A stretch of DNA of 64,000 nt from an uncultured Prevotella sp. (lineage in GTDB: Bacteria; Bacteroidota; Bacteroidia; Bacteroidales; Bacteroidaceae), in assembly GCA_905236755.1 (NCBI GenBank), contig CAJOCR010000002.1, positions 62,001-126,000 on the forward strand, written 5' to 3'. Within the stretch, counting starts at the first letter, position 1. Each line of letters starts with the position of its first letter. Positions 18,130 to 28,042 of this stretch are shown in pieces. A model generated the notes under the pieces. It saw only the letters and a program-made list of their open reading frames with translations. It did not search any database and was not told the origin of the DNA. The position numbers and the translations under genes are program-made.

Positions 18130-19167
18130 TTAAATTAATGGCATTCCAAGTTCTTCACACTCCTTGCGCATTTCCTCTGGCCATATAGAAGCCTGGATTT
18201 CACCAATATGCGCCTTGTGCAACATTATCATACATAAACGGCTCTGACCGATTCCACCACCGATACTTAGTGGTAGTTTATCGTTCAAAAGCTGCTGATG
18301 GAAATACAGCTTCTCACGGTCAGTCTTTCCTTCAATCTCTAACTGACGAAGCAAGCTTGTCTTATCAACACGAATACCCATTGAAGAAAGCTCAAACGAA
18401 CGCTGTAGAACAGGATACCAGATAAGAATATCACCATTCAAACCAGGCTTACCGTTTTCTGCAACTGTTGACCAGTCGTCATAGTCAGGAGCACGCCCAT
18501 CATGCTTCTCGCCATTCGACAGCTCGCATCCGATACCTTCAACAAACACGGCACCATATTTCTTACATATCTCATCCTCACGCTCTTTTGGTGTCAAATC
18601 AGGATACATATCCACCAAATCCTGAGCATGAATAAAATGTATTTCTTCTGGCAAGAAAGGCTTTATCTGTGGGTATGTTTCGCAAGTGAGGTATTCTGTG
18701 CGACGAATAGCAGCATAGATACGGCGAACAACATTCTCCAAGAATTTCAGATTACGGTCTTTCTGGTTAATTACCGCTTCCCAGTCCCACTGGTCAACAT
18801 ACAGAGAATGCAGATTATCAAGTTCTTCATCGGCTCTGATAGCATTCATATCAGTATAAATGCCATAACCAGGTTCTATTTCGTATTCAGCCAATGTCAG
18901 ACGCTTCCATTTCGCAAGTGAATGAACAACCTCTGCTTTTGCATCTCCAAGATCTTTTATAGGGAAGGTTACAGGACGCTCAACGCCATTAAGGTCATCG
19001 TTTATACCCAAGCCCTTCAACACAAACAAAGGGGCTGTTACACGACGTAGGCGAAGCTCTGTAGCTATATTCTGCTGAAAAAATTCTTTGATCAACTTAA
19101 TACCCTGCTCTGTCTGGCGCATATCAAGCAACGCCTTATAGTTTGCAGGTTTAATCAATTTACTCAT
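18130..19167 (-). CDS. asnA: Aspartate-ammonia ligase (asparagine synthetase A)
   Basis: A 345-residue class II aminoacyl-tRNA-synthetase-like enzyme making asparagine from aspartate, ammonia and ATP. Recognisable stretches are VERPVTFPIKDLGDAKAEVVHSLAKWKR (near residue 60-90), GYGIYTDMNAIRADEELDNLHS with DQWDWE, and the C-terminal SIGGGIGQSRLCMIML. The length matches the family (about 330-345). It is monocistronic, with a promoter at 19198-19228. Confidence 0.96.
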   Translation of the reverse strand: MSKLIKPANYKALLDMRQTEQGIKLIKEFFQQNIATELRLRRVTAPLFVLKGLGINDDLNGVERPVTFPIKDLGDAKAEVVHSLAKWKRLTLAEYEIEPGYGIYTDMNAIRADEELDNLHSLYVDQWDWEAVINQKDRNLKFLENVVRRIYAAIRRTEYLTCETYPQIKPFLPEEIHFIHAQDLVDMYPDLTPKEREDEICKKYGAVFVEGIGCELSNGEKHDGRAPDYDDWSTVAENGKPGLNGDILIWYPVLQRSFELSSMGIRVDKTSLLRQLEIEGKTDREKLYFHQQLLNDKLPLSIGGGIGQSRLCMIMLHKAHIGEIQASIWPEEMRKECEELGMPLI

Positions 19168-19197
19168 TAGCTATAACATTTTAATTAATCTGTACCG

Positions 19198-19228
19198 CAA
19201 AGGTAAGAAAATATAATTAAAACGCAAG
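19198..19228 (-). promoter_or_regulatory. Promoter of asnA
   Basis: On the minus strand: CTTG, 19 bases, TACCTTTG, about 30 bases before the start codon. Confidence 0.6.
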
Positions 19229-19309
19229 CATTTCACTAAATATTTTTGCAAAATGACATTAAATTTTCAATTTAACTGTCTTTTTGAAGAAAATATTCAT
19301 TTTCTATCA

Positions 19310-19341
19310 TTTGCATATTCAGAAAACTTTTCTTACTTTTG
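19310..19341 (+). promoter_or_regulatory. Promoter of tRNA-Arg
   Basis: TTTG (19310-19313), a 20-base spacer and TACTTTTG (19334-19341), both boxes perfect, placing the transcript start just before the tRNA at 19357. Confidence 0.75.
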
Positions 19342-19356
19342 CATGTATGATGTTAT

Positions 19357-19430
19357 GGCCTTGTAGCTTAGCTGAATAGAGCGCAGGATTCCGGTTCCTG
19401 AGGTCCAGGGTTTGAATCCCTGCAAGGTCA
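19357..19430 (+). tRNA. tRNA-Arg (anticodon CCG)
   Basis: A 74-base cloverleaf. The acceptor stem GGCCTTG pairs with CAAGGTC (one G-T pair), discriminator A, no encoded CCA. The anticodon arm CAGGA-TTCCGGT-TCCTG gives anticodon CCG, reading CGG arginine codons. The T arm contains GGTTTGAATCC. It lies 25 bases before pepT with its own promoter. Confidence 0.95.
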
Positions 19431-19455
19431 CATATTATTTATAATCAATTACAAT

Positions 19456-20679
19456 ATGGATCTTACAGAAAGATTTATTAATTACACAAAATTCGACACA
19501 CAGTCGAGCGAGGACTCTGACAGTGTCCCGAGTACAGCGAAACAACTGGAGTTCGCCAAGTATTTAACAGAAGAACTTAAGGCCGAAGGTCTTAGTGATG
19601 TAGAGATGGACGAGATGGGATACATCTATGCCACCTTGAAATCAAACACCAAGAAAAAAACACCAACTATTGGTTTTATTTCACATTATGATACCAGTCC
19701 TGATGCGAGTGGTAAAGATATCAAGGCACGTGTAATCAAGAATTACGATGGCAATGATATTGAGCTCTCACCTGGTATTATCTCAAGTACGAAGAAATTC
19801 CCAGAATTATTAGCTCATAAAGGCGAAGACCTTATCGTTACTGACGGAACCACTCTTTTAGGTGCCGACGATAAGGCTGGTATTGCCGAAATTGTTCAGG
19901 CAATGTGCTATCTTCGTGATCACGACGAAATCAAGCATGGCGATATTCGTGTAGGTTTCAACCCTGATGAAGAGATTGGCATGGGTGCTCACCACTTTGA
20001 TGTTGAGAAGTTTGGTTGTGAATGGGCTTATACTATGGACGGAGGCGACCTTGGAGATCTTGAATACGAGAACTTCAATGCTGCTGGCGCAAAGGTATAT
20101 ATAAAAGGTGTAAGCGTTCACACTGGCTATGCTAAAGGCAAGATGATCAACGCCAACCGCTTGGCATGCGAATTCAATAGCTATATTCCTGAAACCGATA
20201 TTCCTGAGACAACAGAAGGTTATGAAGGTTTCTATCATCTTCTTGGCATCGAGAGTAGAACTGAGGAAGCAAAACTCAGCTATATCATTCGTGACCACGA
20301 TCGCGACAAATTCCAGGATCGTAAGAAATTCATGGAAGACATCGTAGCTAAGATGAATGAAAAATATGGTGAGGGAACAGTTCGTATAGAACTTAACGAC
20401 CAATACTATAACATGAAAGAAAAGATTGATCCTAACATGCATGTTATAGATATCGTTCTGCGTGCTATGCAGGAATCAGCCGTTCCACCTCGTGTAGAGC
20501 CTATCCGTGGTGGTACTGATGGTGCCCAGTTAAGTTTCCGTGGCTTGCCTTGTCCTAACATCTTCGCAGGTGGCGTGAACTTCCATGGTCCTTTCGAATT
20601 CGTAAGCGTACAGGTTATGGAGAAAGCCGTACAGGTTATCACCAAGATCTGTGAGATTACAGGCAATTACGAAGACTAA
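19456..20679 (+). CDS. pepT: Peptidase T (tripeptide aminopeptidase)
   Basis: A 407-residue M20B metallopeptidase that removes the N-terminal residue from tripeptides in the cytosol. Zinc-site motifs are [11 protein letters not shown] (about 79-89), [10 protein letters not shown] (about 135), NPDEEIGMG (about 170) and GGTDGAQLS near the C-terminus. The length is typical of PepT. A strong terminator follows directly. Confidence 0.95.
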   Translation: MDLTERFINYTKFDTQSSEDSDSVPSTAKQLEFAKYLTEELKAEGLSDVEMDEMGYIYATLKSNTKKKTPTIGFISHYDTSPDASGKDIKARVIKNYDGNDIELSPGIISSTKKFPELLAHKGEDLIVTDGTTLLGADDKAGIAEIVQAMCYLRDHDEIKHGDIRVGFNPDEEIGMGAHHFDVEKFGCEWAYTMDGGDLGDLEYENFNAAGAKVYIKGVSVHTGYAKGKMINANRLACEFNSYIPETDIPETTEGYEGFYHLLGIESRTEEAKLSYIIRDHDRDKFQDRKKFMEDIVAKMNEKYGEGTVRIELNDQYYNMKEKIDPNMHVIDIVLRAMQESAVPPRVEPIRGGTDGAQLSFRGLPCPNIFAGGVNFHGPFEFVSVQVMEKAVQVITKICEITGNYED

Positions 20680-20686
20680 TATATCT

Positions 20687-20726
20687 AATATGAGTGCATC
20701 ATAATAGATGCACTCATATTTTATTT
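20687..20726 (+). terminator. Terminator of pepT
   Basis: A perfect 14-bp stem (AATATGAGTGCATC with its complement), six-base loop, and a T-rich tail. Confidence 0.85.
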
Positions 20727-20748
20727 AAACATTTCAACCTTACACACT

Positions 20749-23001
20749 ATGAACTTAATAACCGATCTCGCCCTTATTCTGATAGTTGCAGGCATAGTGA
20801 CACTATTATTCAAGAAACTCAAGCAACCTCTTGTTTTGGGATATATCGTTGCAGGCTTTCTTGTTTCACCCAATATGCCCTACACCATGTCGGTTGTTGA
20901 CAAAGCCAACATACACACATGGGCAGATATAGGTGTTATGTTCTTGTTGTTTTCTTTAGGTCTTGATTTCTCGTTTAAGAAAATCCTGAAAATGGGTATG
21001 GCACCAATAATAGCCTCACTAACCATCATCTTCTGTATGGCGAGCTTAGGTATGTTTATTGGTCACACCTTCGGTTGGGGAAAGATGGACTGTATCTTCC
21101 TTGGCGGTATGCTTGCCATGTCGTCAACGACTATCATCTATAAGGCTTTCGATGACTTAGGACTCACACAGCAACGCTTTGCTGGTCTTGTAATGAGTGT
21201 GCTCATCCTTGAAGACATTCTTGCCATAGTGATGATGGTGATGCTTGGCGCCATTGCCGACGGTGGTAATCCTGATGGTAGTGAGATGCTTAACTCTATC
21301 ATGCGAATAGGCTTCTTCCTAATACTCTGGTTTGTTGTTGGACTATTTATCATTCCACTGTTCCTGCGAAAGACACGCCGACTGATGAATGATGAAACCA
21401 TGATAATTGTCGCTTTGGGACTATGCTGTCTTATGGCTGTTATCTCTACAAAGGTAGGATTCAGTGGTGCTTTTGGTGCATTCGTAATGGGAAGCATCCT
21501 TGCCGAAACAGTAGAAGCTGATAAGATAATAAAACTTGTAGAACCAGTAAAAAACCTTTTTGGAGCAATTTTCTTTGTATCGGTGGGTATGCTTGTAGAA
21601 CCAGGTATCCTGGTAAAATACGCTCTACCTATTATTGCCATTGTATTTACTATTCTACTTGGGCAAAGCATTTTCGGAACAACAGGCTTCATGCTTAGCG
21701 GTCAACCACTAAAAACCGCCATGCGATGTGGTTTCTCTATGGCTCAGATTGGCGAGTTTGCTTTCATCATCGCCTCCTTAGGTCTATCATTAAAGGTTAT
21801 AAGCAACTTCCTCTACCCTGTTGTTGTAGCAGTATCAGTCATTACCACCTTCCTTACACCTTATATGATAAAGGCTGCCGTACCAACCTACGATTTCATA
21901 GAAAGAAATCTACCGAAGAAATGGTCACGACGAATAAGACATTTAGGTACTGCCCATCAAACATCAGCAGCCGAAAGCAACGATTGGAAAAAGCTTATCC
22001 GAAAGATGGTTGTCAATACGCTTATCTACGGCATCCTCTCTGCAGCCGTTGTACTAATTATGTTTTCCATGGCTCTACCTGTTTGCCGACAAACCTTTGG
22101 TCATTGGCCTGGTAATGCTGTTTGTGGTCTTACCACCGTTGCACTCATATCACCATTCCTTCGTTCTATGGTAATGAAAAACCTTCATAGCGATGAATTC
22201 CAACGCCTATGGGTTGAGAGTCGTCTTAACCGATTACCATTGATATTCCTTGTACTGGTAAAGATATTCGTAGCTGCATCAGTAGTATTTTATATATGCA
22301 ATTATCTCACTCGTTTCAAGAGTGCATTAATGATTACTATTGCCCTTGTTGCAATAATACTCATGGCTCTTTCACGCAGTCTAAAACATAGAAGTATCAA
22401 ACTCGAACGTATGTTCCTCATGAATCTTCACTCACGTGAGATAGCTGCTCAGGTAAGCGGACGTAAGCGTCCACTCTTTGAAGGTCATCTTCTCGACCGA
22501 GATATTCATATAAGTGTGGTTACCATCCCTGAAGAATCTCTTTGGGCAGGTAAGAGCCTAAAAGAATTGAAGTTCCGTGTGCGTTTTGGCGTTCATGTAA
22601 GTAGTATTCTAAGAGGTCGTCAACGAATTAATATCCCTAACGGAAACACAATTGTTTTCCCTGGTGATAACATACAGGTTATTGGTAATGACGAACAATT
22701 AAGCCTGTTTGCACGTGCTCTACACGACGAGATTATCGCCGATGACCCAGATATCGAGAAACGCGAGATGAAACTCCGTCAGATACGTGTTTCCAGCGGT
22801 AGCCAATTCCTCAATAAAACACTTGGAGAAAGTGGCATTCGTGACAAATACAACTGTATGGTTGTTGGATTAGAGGAAGGAAAGGAAAACCTTTCCATGA
22901 TTACCCCTACACATAAATTTGAAGAAGGCGATGTTATCTGGGTTGTAGGAGAAGTGGAGGATTTAAAGAAACTGGAAGACCCCTCCCTACCTCCCCTCTA
23001 G
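20749..23001 (+). CDS. Kef/CPA2-type cation:proton antiporter with two TrkA-C domains
   Basis: A 750-residue membrane protein. About 12-13 helices (1-385) form a CPA2 antiporter domain with the family sequence GVMFLLFSLGLDFSFK and the later GAFVMGSILAET. A further hydrophobic block (about 420-560) is followed by two TrkA-C ligand-binding domains (about 585-660 and 670-740). The Rossmann RCK-N domain of KefB/KefC is missing. The protein probably exchanges K+ or Na+ for H+ at the inner membrane. The last residues (DPSLPPL) and the stop codon are encoded by a GC-rich intergenic repeat, so the native C-terminus may have been replaced. Confidence 0.88.
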   Translation: MNLITDLALILIVAGIVTLLFKKLKQPLVLGYIVAGFLVSPNMPYTMSVVDKANIHTWADIGVMFLLFSLGLDFSFKKILKMGMAPIIASLTIIFCMASLGMFIGHTFGWGKMDCIFLGGMLAMSSTTIIYKAFDDLGLTQQRFAGLVMSVLILEDILAIVMMVMLGAIADGGNPDGSEMLNSIMRIGFFLILWFVVGLFIIPLFLRKTRRLMNDETMIIVALGLCCLMAVISTKVGFSGAFGAFVMGSILAETVEADKIIKLVEPVKNLFGAIFFVSVGMLVEPGILVKYALPIIAIVFTILLGQSIFGTTGFMLSGQPLKTAMRCGFSMAQIGEFAFIIASLGLSLKVISNFLYPVVVAVSVITTFLTPYMIKAAVPTYDFIERNLPKKWSRRIRHLGTAHQTSAAESNDWKKLIRKMVVNTLIYGILSAAVVLIMFSMALPVCRQTFGHWPGNAVCGLTTVALISPFLRSMVMKNLHSDEFQRLWVESRLNRLPLIFLVLVKIFVAASVVFYICNYLTRFKSALMITIALVAIILMALSRSLKHRSIKLERMFLMNLHSREIAAQVSGRKRPLFEGHLLDRDIHISVVTIPEESLWAGKSLKELKFRVRFGVHVSSILRGRQRINIPNGNTIVFPGDNIQVIGNDEQLSLFARALHDEIIADDPDIEKREMKLRQIRVSSGSQFLNKTLGESGIRDKYNCMVVGLEEGKENLSMITPTHKFEEGDVIWVVGEVEDLKKLEDPSLPPL

Positions 23002-23013
23002 AGAGGAGGAGAC
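22981..23013. repeat. GC-rich CTCCCCTC inverted repeat at the antiporter stop codon
   Basis: CTCCCCTC and GAGAGGAG form an imperfect hairpin of the dispersed CCTCTCC family. It overlaps the last codons and the TAG stop of the antiporter gene. Confidence 0.6.
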
Positions 23014-23039
23014 GGAAACTGCACAATGCGAAGCATTGC

Positions 23040-23116
23040 TAATGAATAATTTATAATGAATAATGAAGCGCAAAGCGCTTTCTCATTACTCATTACAAAC
23101 TACTCATTACTCATTC
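23040..23116. repeat. Hairpin-plus-heptamer element
   Basis: Four 7-base units (TAATGAA, TAATTTA, TAATGAA, TAATGAA), a central AAGCGC-AAA-GCGCTT hairpin (about 23066-23080), then five units (CTCATTA twice, CAAACTA, CTCATTA, CTCATTC). The right half is roughly the complement of the left, so the whole can form a cruciform. Confidence 0.75.
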
Positions 23117-23143
23117 GTAATTTATATTACGTAATTGCACATT

Positions 23144-24487
23144 TCACACTCCACATTCAATTTTCATTCCTATGTCGTGCAGCAAGCGGATAGCGTCAAC
23201 ATATTGAGCTATACCCTGAGCCACTTCCTTAGCAGCCTTCATAGCCAATACTACAGTCTGAGGACGATGCACTACATCACCACCAGCAAACACGCCAGCA
23301 CGAGTAGTCATACCATAAGGGCGTTCTGTAGTAATAACATAGCCCTTCTCATCAACCTCAATACCATCGGTTGTTGAAACAATTCTGTTTGCAGGACGTG
23401 AACCAATAGCAAGGAAAATACGATTGAAATTCTCTACACGTTCGCCCTCAGGAGTCTGCAAGCGAACACTATTCAAACGACCATTCTCGCCAATGAATTC
23501 AGTAACACTTGTCTCCCAAGCAAATTTCACACCCTCCTTCACTGCATCTCTATATTCACTTTCTATAGCAGGCATATCTTCCTGTGTTCTACGATAGAGA
23601 ACAGTAACATCAGCACCCAAGCGAATAGCGGTACGAGCAGCATCCATAGCCACATTACCACCACCGATGACACCTACCTTGTCACCTTCGTGCAAAGGAA
23701 TCATATCTCTGCCTACGGCACCTTCATTATAAGCTGTTACGTTATGAAGGAAATAGGTTGACTGACTGATACCACGCATCTTTGCACCAGGAACACTATC
23801 CATGTTCTGAGGAACACTTGTACCTGTTCCCATAAAGATAGCATCAAAGCCACCTTCAAAGATCTTATCTACGGTAATACCATTCTCACCAACCATACAA
23901 TCAGTAACAAAGTTCACACCAAGCTGTTCGATCTTTGAAATCTCAGAACGAACAACATCCTTTGGTAAGCGATACTCTGGAATACCATACATAAGCACAC
24001 CACCAGCCTCAGCCTGACCTTCAAATATTGTTACCGAAAACCCCTGACGAGCCAAGTCACCAGCAACAGTCAAACCAGCAGGACCTGAACCGATAACAGC
24101 CACCTTTCCACGAGTCTTCTGAGGAAGCATCTCGCGGGTGAGCTTCATTTCTGAATCAAAATCAGCAATGAAAGCCTCCAGACGACCAATCTGTATTGGT
24201 TTATCTTTCTTACCCAACACACAATGTCCCTGACATTGCTTCTCATGAGGACATACTCGTCCGCATATAGCAGGCAAGTTACTTGTTTCGTTGATGACCT
24301 TCATGGCGTCACCTATATTACCTTTTGAAAGCTCGTGTATAAAATCAGGTATGTGGTTACCAATAGGACAACCCTTAACACACTGTGGAACCTTACAATG
24401 CAGGCAACGCTTAGCCTCTGTTATAGCTTCAAGGGCACTGTAAGGATGATGTACTACCTGAAAAGAATTCAATTCATCCTGACTCAT
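23144..24487 (-). CDS. gltD: GltD-like NADPH-dependent oxidoreductase (glutamate synthase small subunit family)
   Basis: A 447-residue flavoprotein: an N-terminal Fe-S domain with CLHCKVPQCVKGCPIGNHIP and a second cysteine group (CGRVCPHEKQCQGHC), then FAD and NADPH Rossmann folds (GSGPAGLT, GGGNVAMDAA) and the closing GGDVVHRPQTVVLAM. It feeds electrons from NADPH to a glutamate synthase large subunit or an analogous partner. No gltB is adjacent, so the partner is uncertain. A 14-codon longer form starting at 24529 would overlap the lptD-like gene by 10 bases; I prefer MSQDELN at 24487 as it matches the family start. Confidence 0.85.
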   Translation of the reverse strand: MSQDELNSFQVVHHPYSALEAITEAKRCLHCKVPQCVKGCPIGNHIPDFIHELSKGNIGDAMKVINETSNLPAICGRVCPHEKQCQGHCVLGKKDKPIQIGRLEAFIADFDSEMKLTREMLPQKTRGKVAVIGSGPAGLTVAGDLARQGFSVTIFEGQAEAGGVLMYGIPEYRLPKDVVRSEISKIEQLGVNFVTDCMVGENGITVDKIFEGGFDAIFMGTGTSVPQNMDSVPGAKMRGISQSTYFLHNVTAYNEGAVGRDMIPLHEGDKVGVIGGGNVAMDAARTAIRLGADVTVLYRRTQEDMPAIESEYRDAVKEGVKFAWETSVTEFIGENGRLNSVRLQTPEGERVENFNRIFLAIGSRPANRIVSTTDGIEVDEKGYVITTERPYGMTTRAGVFAGGDVVHRPQTVVLAMKAAKEVAQGIAQYVDAIRLLHDIGMKIECGV

Positions 24488-24519
24488 AAATCTTTTATTG
24501 GAATGTTTAATTTTGATGG

Positions 24520-27384
24520 TTAATACCATTGAACGGCATTACTTGCGCCACTTCTCTTGTCGTATTTAAGAGCATCAGTAAGCGTAGCCGCATTACAACG
24601 GAAAGTAAAGTTATAGCTTGTATATGGAGCAAGCACAACCTGACAGCTCATATTGAAACAATGCAGATCACGCTGCAAGCTTGCTGTGGTCATACTCAGT
24701 TTATGATTATCAAAATCGTAACCTGATGAGAAGCTGATGTTCCATCCATCACTAATACGAACATTACCACTCACGTTCAATGTCTGACTGAACTTATATG
24801 GATAGCGCATTGTTCTTTCGTTGAACTTACTTCTATCAATATCCTCACGCATGGTGATACCATATCCAAAGGTCAATGACCAAGGCATAGAGAAAGTCAT
24901 ATATCCGTCTTCATCAACCGAAGCCTTGCCATTATCCTTCTTATCAGCTCCACGCTGACCTTCTATCATTGTATCATCAACATTACTTTCTATATCAGTA
25001 TCTACACCTTCTTCATCTTTCTTATTCTTCTTGCTATCTTTATCAGAATCGTCGCTACCGCCACCAAATAGTTTCTTTATCTTCTCAGGTGTAAGCGTAT
25101 AAGAGATGTTCTGGCTCATACCCTGGAAACGGCCCCATTTGCCCATTCCCCAATAAGTACGGTTACCAACATATACATTACCGTTCTTATCTAATTCATA
25201 AGCATACGAAGCAAAGACAGCATTCATATTGAAGGTGTAGTTCTTCCACCATTTCAAACGAATACGCATGGTGAGGTCACTCCACTGTTTTTCCTTCGCA
25301 GCCATATTATAGCTCATAGAAAATCCTAACTCATCTATTAAGCTCAACTTCTTAAAACCTGTAGAATCGTCATCATCTTTGATCTTCATCTCAATATTAT
25401 TACCAAGATCAAAAGAGATGCTTCCTGTCTTAGATGTACCTGGCACACCATACAAAGAACCTTGGAAAGGCGAATACATTCCTGTTACAACATTACCAGC
25501 ATCATCAAGAATCACATTACCATTAACATCAGTCTTCTGATAGGTCTCATAATAACCATATCTGCTTGAACTGAAGTCTGGCGCATAACTGAAGCTCACA
25601 GACGGAGTTATCACATGACGAATCTGCCAAGGCTTTTTCTTAAAGAATCTCGGACTCGAAGTGTACATACCATACAACTTCGTAGTTGCGCTAAGGCTAA
25701 GATTCCAGTTATACACATTATAAAAACCGTATGTTGTATCAACAACAACCTCCTGCTGTTTCTCCTGATCCCACTTACGGTTCACCTTATTGGTGTACAT
25801 ACGATCGGTAAAGTTAAAAGAAGGTGTGATATTGATAACATTGAAAAGCATGAAGTTACCAGATACTGGTATTTGATGCTGCATACCATTTCGCCAATCC
25901 TTAACAAGGTTTGACTTCATCAGCTTGTCTTCCTTAGTAGAGATAGAGTTCGACATCTGACCGGTATAGCTAACTGCAATCTTCTCATACCAACGTTCCT
26001 TACCTGCAGCATGTTTACGCTTGAAAGGATTAAAACGACTAATACTGATGTTCAAGTCTGGCAAGGTCATGGCAATACTTGAATCACGCATATTCTGGTT
26101 CAAGTTAGCAGTAGAGCTAAGAGTCATACCAATACTTGAGAACGATGTACTCCAGTTAATAGATGATGTACGTGTACTCTGCGTCATCGTCTGAGGATTA
26201 TACATACTGGTAAGATTATTGCGCTCATAGCTTGAAGTAGCAAAGTTCACGCTTGCAGACAGCTGACTAAACGGATTAGCCTTTGAATCCTGTCTGTGAC
26301 TCCATTGAACCTTGAAACTCTCCTGCTTGCTATAATCAGGCATACCCTTCTCACCAGTCTTCGAATCCTGGAAACTTGCAAAGAACGAACCACTATACTT
26401 ATAACGTTTCTTGTAGTTCACAGCTGCACTCAATCCCCAAGAACCCTTTGTGTAAATCTCACCCAACAGTTTCATATCCCATTTGTCGCTCATTGCGAAA
26501 TAATATCCACCATCACGAAGATAGAAGCCACGACTCTGCTCATCGCCATAGGTTGGCATAATGAAACCAGAACTGTAACTCTTTGTGAATGGGAAGAAAC
26601 CATAAGGAATAGCTAATGGCAATGGCACATCAGCCACAACAAGATAAGCAGGACCAAAGACAACGTCCTTACCAGGACGCACCTTGGCACGACTCAACGC
26701 AATATAGAAATCAGGATGCGGCTCATCACAGGTAGTATAACGACCACGCTGCAAGAACACCTCTCCATTATTATTTCGCTTTGCAAGTTCGCTTCGTAAG
26801 AAGCCCTCTTGCTGCTGAGTATATACATTTCTGATAAGTCCACGCTTCGATTTGATGTTGAAAGCTATGGTATCGTTCTCGTAGCTATCCGAACCCATCT
26901 TGAACACAGGTGTACCCTTCAGCTTTGTCTTAGTAGTATCCTCATATGCACCTGTAGCATGTACCATATTACTGTCAAGACTCATTCTTATGCGCTCACT
27001 TGTAAGATCCATAGTCTCGTATTTCACGTTGGCATTACCAAACAAACGAGCGGTCTTGGTCTTTGCATCATACACCAGAGAATCCTCTGCTGTATATTCA
27101 ACAGGAGCCTCAAGAGAATTTTTCTTCGTTCTATTCAACGAATCTAAACGTATAGAGTCATCAACAGCCTTGTTGTGATGATACACAGCCAACTGCAACG
27201 AATCCATCTTTGTGGTGTCAGGCACCACTTTTCCATTCTCATCAAGTGTTATTGAATCGTTCAACTCCACAGAATCTTTAGGCGCCACATCTTTCTTATG
27301 GCGCTTAAAAAACTGAAAGTTTGTGTTTGCCATCACAAAGATGAACACAAACAAAAATAGCAATATGAACGATTTTCTTTTCAT
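24520..27384 (-). CDS. lptD: LptD-like outer-membrane LPS assembly protein
   Basis: A 954-residue protein with a signal peptide (1-20), an OstA-like N-terminal beta-jellyroll (about 95-210, with EDSLVYDAKTKTARLFGNAN and later MVHATGAYEDTT) and a large C-terminal beta barrel ending YDKRSGASNAVQWY. LptD inserts LPS into the outer leaflet. Bacteroidota versions are long and diverged, with no obvious paired disulfide cysteines. An acidic, lysine-rich insertion (about 785-825) lies inside the barrel, probably in a loop. The gene overlaps or abuts the gltD-like gene downstream. Confidence 0.85.
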   Translation of the reverse strand: MKRKSFILLFLFVFIFVMANTNFQFFKRHKKDVAPKDSVELNDSITLDENGKVVPDTTKMDSLQLAVYHHNKAVDDSIRLDSLNRTKKNSLEAPVEYTAEDSLVYDAKTKTARLFGNANVKYETMDLTSERIRMSLDSNMVHATGAYEDTTKTKLKGTPVFKMGSDSYENDTIAFNIKSKRGLIRNVYTQQQEGFLRSELAKRNNNGEVFLQRGRYTTCDEPHPDFYIALSRAKVRPGKDVVFGPAYLVVADVPLPLAIPYGFFPFTKSYSSGFIMPTYGDEQSRGFYLRDGGYYFAMSDKWDMKLLGEIYTKGSWGLSAAVNYKKRYKYSGSFFASFQDSKTGEKGMPDYSKQESFKVQWSHRQDSKANPFSQLSASVNFATSSYERNNLTSMYNPQTMTQSTRTSSINWSTSFSSIGMTLSSTANLNQNMRDSSIAMTLPDLNISISRFNPFKRKHAAGKERWYEKIAVSYTGQMSNSISTKEDKLMKSNLVKDWRNGMQHQIPVSGNFMLFNVINITPSFNFTDRMYTNKVNRKWDQEKQQEVVVDTTYGFYNVYNWNLSLSATTKLYGMYTSSPRFFKKKPWQIRHVITPSVSFSYAPDFSSSRYGYYETYQKTDVNGNVILDDAGNVVTGMYSPFQGSLYGVPGTSKTGSISFDLGNNIEMKIKDDDDSTGFKKLSLIDELGFSMSYNMAAKEKQWSDLTMRIRLKWWKNYTFNMNAVFASYAYELDKNGNVYVGNRTYWGMGKWGRFQGMSQNISYTLTPEKIKKLFGGGSDDSDKDSKKNKKDEEGVDTDIESNVDDTMIEGQRGADKKDNGKASVDEDGYMTFSMPWSLTFGYGITMREDIDRSKFNERTMRYPYKFSQTLNVSGNVRISDGWNISFSSGYDFDNHKLSMTTASLQRDLHCFNMSCQVVLAPYTSYNFTFRCNAATLTDALKYDKRSGASNAVQWY

Positions 27385-27393
27385 TTAACCTTG

Positions 27394-27401
27394 CAAAGAT
27401 A
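27394..27401 (-). promoter_or_regulatory. -7 box of the lptD-like gene
   Basis: The minus strand reads TATCTTTG ten bases before the start codon, implying a very short leader. No matching -33 box is obvious. Confidence 0.45.
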
Positions 27402-27505
27402 CTGAAAACTTTCGGTTTATCTACCCTTTAACACTTCGTTTTTGGCATTTATGACTTTTTTAATTGGGTTTAATATCAATAGTAATTAATAAAAGCCACA
27501 TTTTC

Positions 27506-28042
27506 CTACTCAAAAAGTTCCTTCCAACGGGCAAAACGCTCAAGTCCGGCTTCGCCAAACTTTGACAGACTCTTCACGGCCTGCTCATAGCTCTTTTCTC
27601 GTTCTGGATGAGTTTTTGAATAGAACTTATCGGCATAACAAATCACCTGTTCTTCTATTGTCTCTGGCAGAAAATCCTGATGTGGCAAAGGCAAACCCTG
27701 AGCTATAATATCATCACATGTGATACCTGCTCCTGTATGTCGTTCACACACTCTTGCATGTTCTGGAAAGCCTTCCCTACGCAGCATCTCTGCACCCATA
27801 CGACCATGCAATATATATGGTTCTGTTCCAAAGCATTCTATACCAGGAGCATCGCATTTACAAATACCGATATCATGCAACATCGCCGCCTCAATAACAA
27901 AATCCTTATTGATATTCAGTTCGGGATGAGCATCACAAATCTTCACAGCACGTTTCATCACCATCGTGCTATGAGTAATCAAAATATCCCGAAGCCTATT
28001 GGCCTCGGGATAGTATTTATCTATAATTGATAGATAATCCAT
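27506..28042 (-). CDS. HD-domain phosphohydrolase
   Basis: A 178-residue HD protein. The metal motif is spread over HSTMV (first His, about residue 24), LHDIG (His-Asp pair, about 54-58), HGRMGAEML and a later Asp. The cysteine-containing stretch ICKCDAPGIECFG sits after the HD pair. The family includes nucleotide phosphohydrolases, but the substrate is unknown. Its start overlaps the stop of the carboxyltransferase gene (TAATG), so the two are translationally coupled. Confidence 0.8.
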   Translation of the reverse strand: MDYLSIIDKYYPEANRLRDILITHSTMVMKRAVKICDAHPELNINKDFVIEAAMLHDIGICKCDAPGIECFGTEPYILHGRMGAEMLRREGFPEHARVCERHTGAGITCDDIIAQGLPLPHQDFLPETIEEQVICYADKFYSKTHPEREKSYEQAVKSLSKFGEAGLERFARWKELFE

